A DNA stretch of 6,602 nucleotides from DASRAU01 sp036005805. GTDB taxonomy: Bacteria > Acidobacteriota > Polarisedimenticolia > Gp22-AA2. A program made the position numbers and the translations under genes. This document shows positions 1 through 4,808 of this stretch, in pieces. The stretch covers positions 1 to 6,602 of the forward strand of contig DASYQE010000199.1 of NCBI GenBank assembly GCA_036005805.1. Direction: 5' to 3'. The notes under the pieces were generated by a model that worked only from the letters and a program-made list of their open reading frames with translations, did no database searches and was not told the origin of the DNA. Numbering within the stretch: the first letter of the stretch is position 1; every line of letters starts with the position of its first letter.

Positions 1-195
1 CGGCGGCGTGAACGGGGCGTGAAGGAACCCCGTCAGGCGCGCTTCCACCGGACGGCTGCGGCCGGCAAGGCGCGCGATCCGGGTCAGCGGATCGCTCTGC
101 CGCCTGACCAGCGCCCCCGCGGCAGCGAGGACCCCGATGGCCGCAGCCGCGGCGATCCACGCCCCGCGCGGGCGCGAACTTTTTCCCCCCGACAT
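1..195 (-). CDS. N-terminal fragment of a membrane-anchored protein (possible TPR/CHAT-type), truncated by window edge
   Basis: Reading the minus strand from ATG at 195-193 gives 65 codons with no stop, running off the left edge. The peptide has a basic N-terminus (SSRPRG), then one hydrophobic segment at about residues 13-30 (WIAAAAAIGVLAAAGALV). A polar stretch follows that ends in ARLAGRSRPVEARLTGF. That layout fits an N-in single-pass membrane anchor or uncleaved signal. An in-frame TAG at 237-235 lies just upstream, and ATG 195 is the first usable start after it. The RPVEARLTGF-like stretch after a single membrane helix reminds me of the N-termini of large TPR/CHAT-domain proteins in Acidobacteriota. 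This is recall, not a domain match, and no catalytic region is visible. The Shine-Dalgarno is weak (G-rich run just before ATG). The gene is divergent from the OmpA lipoprotein gene. Confidence 0.7.
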   Translation of the reverse strand, partial: MSGGKSSRPRGAWIAAAAAIGVLAAAGALVRRQSDPLTRIARLAGRSRPVEARLTGFLHAPFTPP

Positions 196-231
196 CCCGA
201 CCCCACCGCGCGGCGAGTTGCGGCGGCCGGG

Positions 232-237
232 ATACTA
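232..237 (-). promoter_or_regulatory. Candidate -10 box for the minus-strand gene
   Basis: On the minus strand the six bases read TAGTAT, which matches TANNNT and 4 of 6 positions of TATAAT. It sits in one of the few AT-containing patches of the divergent gap, 36 nt before the ATG at 195, which would give a leader of roughly 30 nt. I find no convincing -35 at 16-18 bp. The first three bases also form the in-frame stop that limits the start choice. Confidence 0.35.
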
Positions 238-408
238 CGCTCAAAGGTCGCCCCGTGCACTCTTTTCGGATGTCCCGATTCGATCCCGGGGTGCCTGAAA
301 ACGGCCGCGGGCAGGATTTCGCCCGCCCTGCGCCCGGAAACCCGCCACCGACCGGCATTCTTCCCGGCAGGCTCCTGACAGGGGACGAAATCGTGGTCCG
401 TTTTCCTC

Positions 409-438
409 TTGCCCCTCCCGCGGACCGGTTCCTACATT
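409..438 (+). promoter_or_regulatory. Candidate sigma-70-type promoter of the OmpA lipoprotein gene
   Basis: TTGCCC at 409-414 (4 of 6 against TTGACA) and TACATT at 433-438 (4 of 6 against TATAAT) are separated by 18 bp, within the normal range. Transcription would begin near 445, leaving a leader of about 58 nt that contains the strong Shine-Dalgarno at 487-496. The call rests on consensus matching only. Confidence 0.4.
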
Positions 439-502
439 CGATCGCGTCGCGCCGGCGCGGTTCCCCTCCTCCGCGCGGGCGGTTTCGGGGAGGAAGTCGA
501 TC

Positions 503-1357
503 ATGCCTGTCAGACCTCGGGATTCACGACGGATGGGAACCGCACCCTGCTCTCACGACGCACGACCCAGACGCACGTCCCCACCGGGCGCGCGCGCGGC
601 CGCGCTCCTGGCGGCCGGGATCCTCGCCCTGACGGGATGCGTCTCGCAGGGGCGCTACGTGCAGGTCGAACAGGAGCGCGACCTGCTCGAAAAGAACAAC
701 GAGACACTCAAGGGACAGGTCGGCGACGCCAAAACCGAAGGCGAGCGGCTGGCGGAGGAGCGCGCCCAGCTGGCGCAGGAAAAGAACGCCCTCGAAGCCG
801 AGCGCACCGACCTGCAGGCCAAGCTGGCCGAGCTGAAGCAACAGGAAGAATCGCTCGGCTCGAAGCTGCAGGACAAGGAGCAGGAATCGAAGAAGCTGAA
901 GGACACCTACGACGGCCTCGTCGCCAACCTCAAGAAGGAAGTGCAGGGCGGACAGGTGCAGATCCAGCAGCTGCGTGACGGGCTGCGCGTCAACGTGGCG
1001 CAGGACATCCTGTTCGACTCCGGCTCGGCGGAGATCGACAAGCAGGGCACCGACGTCCTGACCCGGGTCGCGACGCAGCTCAAGAAATCGCCGCACCAGA
1101 TCCTGGTCATCGGCCACACCGACAACAAGCCGGTCGGCGTGGCGCTCGTGAAGCAGTACCCGAGCAACTGGGAGCTGGGGGGCGCGCGCGCCTCGAGCGT
1201 CGTTCGCCTGTTCTCGCACGCGGGCCTGCCGGACAAGCGCATGCTCGCGGTGTCGATGGCCGACGCGAAGCCGGTGGCGTCGAACGCCACCGTCGAGGGA
1301 CGCGCGAAGAACCGCCGCATCGAGATCCGCCTGCGACCGGTGCCGTCGGAAGACTAG
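503..1357 (+). CDS. OmpA/MotB-family peptidoglycan-binding lipoprotein with coiled-coil stalk
   Basis: The protein has 284 residues and probably tethers the outer membrane to peptidoglycan. The start at 503 has an excellent Shine-Dalgarno (GGGGAGGAAG at 487-496, 6 nt spacing); Met11 at 533 is the alternative. After an unusually long basic N-region, a hydrophobic segment (residues 31-45) ends in a lipobox LTGC, making Cys46 the likely lipidated residue. Residues 55-150 are rich in Glu, Lys, Gln and Leu with heptad character, so a long coiled coil is expected. Residues about 166-278 form the OmpA-like domain: ILFDSGSAEID, GHTDNKPV (Asp207) and NWELGGARASSVVRLF (Arg229). Asp207 and Arg229 correspond to the pair that holds diaminopimelate in this family. 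NRRIEIRL lies near the C-terminus. The NWEL-type motif resembles MotB-like members, but there is no membrane helix, so a flagellar stator is unlikely. A stem-loop terminator follows about 75 nt after the stop, suggesting a single-gene unit. Confidence 0.93.
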   Translation: MPVRPRDSRRMGTAPCSHDARPRRTSPPGARAAALLAAGILALTGCVSQGRYVQVEQERDLLEKNNETLKGQVGDAKTEGERLAEERAQLAQEKNALEAERTDLQAKLAELKQQEESLGSKLQDKEQESKKLKDTYDGLVANLKKEVQGGQVQIQQLRDGLRVNVAQDILFDSGSAEIDKQGTDVLTRVATQLKKSPHQILVIGHTDNKPVGVALVKQYPSNWELGGARASSVVRLFSHAGLPDKRMLAVSMADAKPVASNATVEGRAKNRRIEIRLRPVPSED

Positions 1358-1430
1358 GCACGCCGCGGCTCACGCCGCATCCGGGGTCGCGTCCGCACGC
1401 CCCTTCAGGGACGATGCGAGGCGGGGGAAG

Positions 1431-1473
1431 GGACCCGGGCGGAGCACCTGCTCCCCCGGGTCCTGCTTTCTCT
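1431..1473 (+). terminator. Stem-loop terminator downstream of the lipoprotein gene
   Basis: GGACCCGGG at 1431-1439 pairs perfectly with CCCGGGTCC at 1455-1463. Inside it, after one bulged C (1440), GGAGC (1441-1445) pairs with GCTCC (1450-1454) around an ACCT loop. This gives 14 base pairs in total, nearly all G-C. The pyrimidine run TGCTTTCTCT follows at 1464-1473; it is T-rich for this genome but not a pure T-tract. The position between the lipoprotein stop and the OsmC gene fits intrinsic termination. Confidence 0.7.
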
Positions 1474-1514
1474 GACGACGGTCCGGCACGTCGCTTGCTG
1501 ATCGAGACGGCGTT

Positions 1515-1530
1515 CCCCGCCGCGGCGGGG
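1515..1530. repeat. 16-bp perfect GC palindrome
   Basis: The bases CCCCGCCGCGGCGGGG form a perfect two-fold palindrome in the leader region of the OsmC gene, 87 nt before its start codon. It could be a regulator site or a chance product of the GC-rich composition; nothing else distinguishes the two. Confidence 0.5.
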
Positions 1531-1539
1531 CATCGCGCG

Positions 1540-1580
1540 GGCCGGCGCGCAAGTCTTGCGCCCCTTCTCCGGCCGGCGCG
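1540..1580. repeat. Short direct repeat GGCCGGCGCG in the OsmC leader
   Basis: GGCCGGCGCG occurs at 1540-1549 and again at 1571-1580, 31 bp apart (about three helical turns). Each copy is followed by a TCTTGCG (near 1554-1560 and 1594-1600) at different distances. I could not identify a convincing promoter for the OsmC gene, so these repeats may mark an atypical control region or may be compositional. Confidence 0.35.
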
Positions 1581-1617
1581 GGGCGGGGCGAAATTCTTGC
1601 GGCGGCAGGAGGCGAAA

Positions 1618-2082
1618 ATGGAACTCAAAGTGAAGCCCAAGACATTCCACTACGAGGTCGTGGTTCGCTGGGACAGCGAGAAGCGCGGCGCGCTGTCGGT
1701 CGCCGGCAAGCCTCATCTCGAGGTCGCGAGCCCCCCGGAGTTCGGGGGACCTCCCGGGCTCTGGAGCCCGGAGGACCTGCTGGTCGCGGCGGTCAACGCC
1801 TGCACCATGACCACCTTCCTGTCGGCGGCGAAGCGCCGCGGGCTGACACTGCTGGCCTACGAGAGCGCCGCCACGGGGACGCTCGAGAGGGCCGAGGGGA
1901 AGTTCCGCTTCACCCGCGTCGTCCTCAAGCCGCGCATCGTGATCACCCGGCCGGAGGATCGCGAGGCCGCCGTCGCCGCTTTTCACGAAGCGGAAGCGGG
2001 ATGCCTGATCGCGAATTCCCTCCTCACGAAGGTCGAGGCGCAGCCGGAAATCACCGTCGCCTCGCACCCGAAGGTGGCGTAG
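1618..2082 (+). CDS. OsmC/Ohr-family protein (thiol-dependent peroxidase-like)
   Basis: The protein has 154 residues, about the usual length for this family of cytoplasmic enzymes that reduce organic hydroperoxides through a reactive cysteine pair. ATG 1618 is chosen because AGGAGG at 1607-1612 lies 5 nt upstream and because the family fold begins at once; a longer frame to 1414 would add a Pro/Arg-rich extension with no ribosome site. The two cysteines expected of OsmC/Ohr are present: Cys62 in SPEDLLVAAVNACTMTTF and Cys129 in AEAGCLIANSL. Glu52 and the helix before Cys62 match the typical PEELL..A..AC pattern. The N-terminal strands (FHYEVVVRWDSEKRGAL) and the C-terminal VEAQPEITV strand complete the fold. 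It could equally be an uncharacterised OsmC subgroup, so I give no ohr or osmC symbol. The AraC-type regulator gene begins 40 nt downstream. Confidence 0.93.
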   Translation: MELKVKPKTFHYEVVVRWDSEKRGALSVAGKPHLEVASPPEFGGPPGLWSPEDLLVAAVNACTMTTFLSAAKRRGLTLLAYESAATGTLERAEGKFRFTRVVLKPRIVITRPEDREAAVAAFHEAEAGCLIANSLLTKVEAQPEITVASHPKVA

Positions 2083-2084
2083 CA

Positions 2085-2097
2085 CCGGCGACGCCGG
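2085..2097. promoter_or_regulatory. Palindrome upstream of the AraC-family gene, possible operator
   Basis: CCGGCG and CGCCGG flank a single A in the 40-nt gap between the OsmC and AraC-family genes. The palindrome ends 13 bp before the TAGAAT box, where a -35 element would be expected. It could be a binding site, a weak hairpin after OsmC, or chance in GC-rich DNA. Confidence 0.2.
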
Positions 2098-2110
2098 CCA
2101 TCGCGGCGGG

Positions 2111-2116
2111 TAGAAT
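2111..2116 (+). promoter_or_regulatory. Start-proximal -10 box (TAGAAT) of the AraC-family gene
   Basis: TAGAAT matches 5 of 6 positions of TATAAT and ends 6 nt before ATG 2123. Transcription starting 6-7 nt downstream of the box would begin at or beside the ATG. There is no Shine-Dalgarno between box and start codon, and the box itself contains the in-frame stop TAG (2111-2113), so no earlier start is possible. No -35 is evident. Confidence 0.5.
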
Positions 2117-2122
2117 CTCTTC

Positions 2123-2989
2123 ATGCAGCCCGACCGCGACGTGACCGGGGTGGAGATCGACTGGCGCGGCCGCACGCCGCTCGCCGGGGTGACGCGCTGG
2201 CGCTGCCTCGAGCGGGTCCACGGGGTCACCGCGGAGCGCATCCAGTTCTGGCCGGTGATCGCGTTCGTGCACACCGGCGCCTACGAAGTGAACGGCCCGC
2301 GGGGCCGCGGGCTCGTCGATGCGCTGCACGTCGCCTTCTTCCGTCCCGGGGAGCCGTACCAGACGGCGCATCCGTGCGGTCTCGGCGACGAGGGGAGCGC
2401 CCTGGTCCTGCGCGAGGATTTGTTCGCCGACCTTCTCGCCGCGCGGCTCCCCGAGGCGGCTGACGATCCACGGCGGCTGGACGCCGCCGGCCCCTGTCCC
2501 ACGCCGGCGCTGCGGCGGCACCTGTCGCTGCTGCGGGCGCTCGACGCCGGCCCGGTCGAAGACGGCGCCGTCGAGGAGACGGCGATCGGCGTCGCCGATG
2601 CGCTCCTGGCCGCCGTCGCGGGTCGGAGGCGCGCGACGCCCGCCGAGGCGCGGCGCGCGCACCGGGATCTCGCCGAGGGGGCGAAGGAGCTCCTGGGACG
2701 GGAGTTCCGGCGCCCGCTCCGGCTCGAGTCGATGGCGGCGCGGCTCGGCGTCACTCCGGCGCATCTCTGCCGCGTCTTCCGCAGGATCACCGGATCGTCG
2801 ATCCACGCCTACCGGACCCGCCTGCGGCTGCGCGCCGCGCTCGAACCTCTGGCGTCGGGCGCGCGTGACCTGAGCGGCCTGGCGCTCGACCTGGGCTTTT
2901 CGAGCCACAGCCACTTCACCGCCGTCTTCCGGCGCGAGTTCGGCCTGCCGCCCTCGGCCTGCCGCGTGCCGGCCCGAGCAGGATTCTGA
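2123..2989 (+). CDS. AraC/XylS-family transcriptional regulator
   Basis: The protein has 288 residues, typical for a two-domain AraC-family regulator. The N-terminal part (about 20-105) looks like a cupin-type sensory domain: FVHTGAYEVNG, then a strand pair around VAFFRPGEPYQTAHPCGLGD. The C-terminal ~100 residues (183-283) carry the paired helix-turn-helix DNA-binding domain. HTH1 is around LRLESMAARLGVTPAHLCRVF (199-219) and HTH2 is around DLSGLALDLGFSSHSHFTAVF (249-269). The family signature FRREFGLPPSACR follows. Both HTH motifs appear intact. The start at 2123 is forced by the in-frame TAG at 2111. The inducer is unknown: the sensory domain has no residue pattern that I can tie to a ligand. 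Position suggests control of the preceding OsmC gene or of itself. The two genes could be co-transcribed, but the -10 box just before the ATG argues for an own promoter. Confidence 0.93.
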   Translation: MQPDRDVTGVEIDWRGRTPLAGVTRWRCLERVHGVTAERIQFWPVIAFVHTGAYEVNGPRGRGLVDALHVAFFRPGEPYQTAHPCGLGDEGSALVLREDLFADLLAARLPEAADDPRRLDAAGPCPTPALRRHLSLLRALDAGPVEDGAVEETAIGVADALLAAVAGRRRATPAEARRAHRDLAEGAKELLGREFRRPLRLESMAARLGVTPAHLCRVFRRITGSSIHAYRTRLRLRAALEPLASGARDLSGLALDLGFSSHSHFTAVFRREFGLPPSACRVPARAGF

Positions 2990-3050
2990 TAGCGCCCGAT
3001 CGCGAATCGGCGTATCACTTCCGCGGTGGTCCCCCGGTCCGGAGACCGAC

Positions 3051-4808
3051 ATGCAACCCGACATTCCGTTTCGCCGCCCCGGCGCGGTGCGCCGTAGTGC
3101 CCTGTCCACGCTCGCCGTCGCCGCGCTCCCCGCGGCGCTCCTGCTGGCTCAGGTCGTCACCCGGGCGGCCGAGCCCGCTCCGCCCGCGCCGGGCGTGCCC
3201 GAGGCGATGGCCAAGGTGCAGGCCGGCGATCCCGCCGCCGCCATCGCCATCCTGAAGGAGGTCACGGCGAAGGAGCCCGCGAACGCGCGCGCCTGGCGCG
3301 CGCTGGGGTACGCCAGCCTCAAGGCGAAGGATGGCGACGCGGCCATCGCGGCGTACCAGCGTTCCCTCGCGCTCGAGCCGGAGTTCCCGCAGGCGATGTA
3401 CAACCTCGCGGTCGGCTACGCCTTCAAGGGGGATCGCGACAACGCCTTCGCGTGGCTCCAGAAAACCGCTGCCACGCACAAGGTGGACATGACGCAGATC
3501 GAGGCCGACGCCGATCTCGCCTCCCTCAAGGATGACGCGCGCTTCCGGGCGCTTCTCCCCACGCCGGAAGTGTTCGCGCACCCGTTCGTCGAGCCGGCCG
3601 TCGTCCTCAGGGAGTGGGACGGCGAGGCGATGAACGATCAGTTCGGCTGGATCGCCCGCAACATCGGCGACGTCGACGGCGACGGCGCCAACGACGTCGT
3701 CACCTCGGCCCCGACCAAGGAGATCGGCGGCACCCCCGCGGGCCGCATCTATGTCTATTCCTCGCGCAGCGGCCGGCTGCTCTGGACCGCCGACGGCCAG
3801 CCGGACGACCAGGTCGGAACCGGCGTGGAAGGGGCGGGCGACACCAACCGCGACGGCACGCGCGACGTCGTCGCCGGAGCGCCCGGTGGCGGGCGCGCCT
3901 ACGTCTATTCGGGCCGCGACGGAAAAGTGCTCCGGACGTTCGAGGCGGAGAACCGGAAGGACGACTCTTTCGGCCGCCACGCCTCGGCCGCCGGCGACGT
4001 CGATCACGACGGGTACGCCGACGTCATCGTCGGTGCACCCGGCAACAACACCGGTGGTCAGGGGGCCGGCCGCGCCTACGTCTATTCCGGCAAGACCGGC
4101 CGCGCGCTCCTGACGCTGACCGGCGAGCGCGCCGGGGACGGGTTCGGCAGCACCGTCGCCGGCTGGGCCGACGCGCACAAGCTGTTCCTGATCGTCGGGG
4201 CCCCGGCGGCCGGGCCGTCGAAGCACGGCCGCACCTACGTCTATGACGCGCTCGGCGCCAAGCCGAAGTTCGTCATCGAAGCCGACGACACCGGAAACGC
4301 GCTCGGCATGATGTTCGTCTCCGTCCTGGGGGACGTCGACGGCGACCGCGTCCCCGACATCTACGCCTCCGACTGGTCGAACGGGGCCGGAGGGGCCCGC
4401 ACCGGCCGCATCTACGTGCACTCCGGCAAGAGCGGCCGCCGCCTGCTGACCCTCACCGGCGAGACCGCCGGCGAAGGCTTCGGCATCGGACCGGCGGCCG
4501 CCGGGGATGTGGACGGCGACGGCCGGGCCGATCTCATCGTCGGCGCCTGGCAATACGCGGGGGCCGCCGTCTCGGGCGGCCGCGCCACCCTCTACTCGGG
4601 CAAGGACGGACGCGCGATGAAGACCTGGACCTGCAAGGTCCCCGGCGACACCTTCGGTTTCGACGCCGTCGGCATGGGCGACGTCGATGGCGACGGCACC
4701 ATCGACCTGCTCGTCACCTCGGCGTGGAGCAGCATCCACGGCTACCACTCCGGCCGGGTCTTCCTGCTCTCGAGCGGCATCCGCACCCGCGGCGGCGAAG
4801 CGCGCTGA
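3051..4808 (+). CDS. Secreted TPR plus FG-GAP (integrin-alpha-like) seven-bladed beta-propeller protein
   Basis: The protein has 585 residues. GGAGA at 3041-3045 lies 5 nt before ATG 3051. Residues 1-40 form a Sec signal: basic RRPGAVRR, hydrophobic 18-36, likely cleavage near Ala39/Ala40. Residues about 49-140 contain two to three tetratricopeptide repeats (for example ARAWRALGYASLKAKDGDAA and PQAMYNLAVGYAFKGDRDNA). A linker follows with ADLASLKDDARFRALLP. Residues about 195-576 hold seven FG-GAP repeats, each with an FG-like start, a D-x-D-x-D-G calcium loop, a VGAP-like strand and a R.YVYSG..G strand. Calcium loops begin at Asp207, 264, 316, 428, 486 and 544; the fourth repeat lacks one. 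Seven repeats would close a complete propeller. Such domains bind calcium and usually mediate protein or carbohydrate contact; no catalytic site is visible. Its stop overlaps the start of the metallo-hydrolase gene, so the two are very likely co-translated. The ligand is unknown. Confidence 0.92.
   Translation: MQPDIPFRRPGAVRRSALSTLAVAALPAALLLAQVVTRAAEPAPPAPGVPEAMAKVQAGDPAAAIAILKEVTAKEPANARAWRALGYASLKAKDGDAAIAAYQRSLALEPEFPQAMYNLAVGYAFKGDRDNAFAWLQKTAATHKVDMTQIEADADLASLKDDARFRALLPTPEVFAHPFVEPAVVLREWDGEAMNDQFGWIARNIGDVDGDGANDVVTSAPTKEIGGTPAGRIYVYSSRSGRLLWTADGQPDDQVGTGVEGAGDTNRDGTRDVVAGAPGGGRAYVYSGRDGKVLRTFEAENRKDDSFGRHASAAGDVDHDGYADVIVGAPGNNTGGQGAGRAYVYSGKTGRALLTLTGERAGDGFGSTVAGWADAHKLFLIVGAPAAGPSKHGRTYVYDALGAKPKFVIEADDTGNALGMMFVSVLGDVDGDRVPDIYASDWSNGAGGARTGRIYVHSGKSGRRLLTLTGETAGEGFGIGPAAAGDVDGDGRADLIVGAWQYAGAAVSGGRATLYSGKDGRAMKTWTCKVPGDTFGFDAVGMGDVDGDGTIDLLVTSAWSSIHGYHSGRVFLLSSGIRTRGGEAR
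3633..4778 (+). repeat. Seven FG-GAP repeats inside the propeller gene
   Basis: Repeat units run approximately over residues 195-250, 252-301, 304-359, 362-413, 415-471, 474-530 and 532-576, about 50-57 residues each. At DNA level the calcium-loop codons recur as near-identical GACGTCGACGGCGACGG-type stretches (for example near 3669, 4332, 4507 and 4681), and TACGTCTATTCGGG-type stretches encode the YVYSG strand. Repeats 3, 5 and 6 are the most alike, with LLTLTGE shared by 3 and 5. This is ancient protein-repeat structure, not a mobile or tandem satellite element. Confidence 0.88.

Larger units (their letters stand above)
196..502. other. Divergent intergenic region
   Basis: This 307-bp gap separates the minus-strand gene from the plus-strand lipoprotein gene. 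It holds a possible minus-strand -10 box (237-232) and a plus-strand promoter-like pair (409-438). It also has a small inverted repeat, GCGGGC at 307-312 and GCCCGC at 321-326, with an 8-nt loop and no T-tract. The Shine-Dalgarno of the lipoprotein gene (487-496) lies at its right end. Open frames here look like GC-driven shadows: their translations are Arg/Pro-rich, without recognisable domains or ribosome binding sites. I see no RNA gene. Confidence 0.6.

Noticed and set aside
178..190. G6A5 run at codons 3-6 of the minus-strand gene, resembling a -1 slippery heptamer or a phase-variable tract
   Set aside because: The run is short, lies only a few codons from the start, and I see no downstream structure or alternative frame product that would use it.
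1414..1617. Longer N-terminus for the OsmC-family protein
   Set aside because: The extension would start before the terminator stem, is Pro/Arg/Gly-rich and has no ribosome site, while AGGAGG sits 5 nt before ATG 1618.
2990..3050. Weak hairpin (CCGAT/ATCGG) and TATCAC as a terminator or promoter before the FG-GAP gene
   Set aside because: The stem is only 5 bp with no T-tract, and TATCAC lacks the final T of a -10 box and has no -35.
2123..3062. Both the AraC-family and FG-GAP proteins begin with MQPD, with near-identical first 12 bases
   Set aside because: The match does not extend beyond four codons or upstream of the ATG, so coincidence is the simplest explanation.
2051..3109. 352-codon minus-strand frame opposite the AraC-family gene
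   Set aside because: It is Arg-rich and low in complexity, lacks a ribosome site, and overlaps a fully supported regulator along its whole length.
3015..4748. 577-codon open frame on the minus strand opposite the FG-GAP gene
   Set aside because: The translation is Val/Asp/Gly/Ala-rich without domains and mirrors the repeats of the plus-strand gene. High third-position GC on the coding strand suppresses antisense stops. The plus-strand frame has clear domains, a signal peptide and a Shine-Dalgarno.
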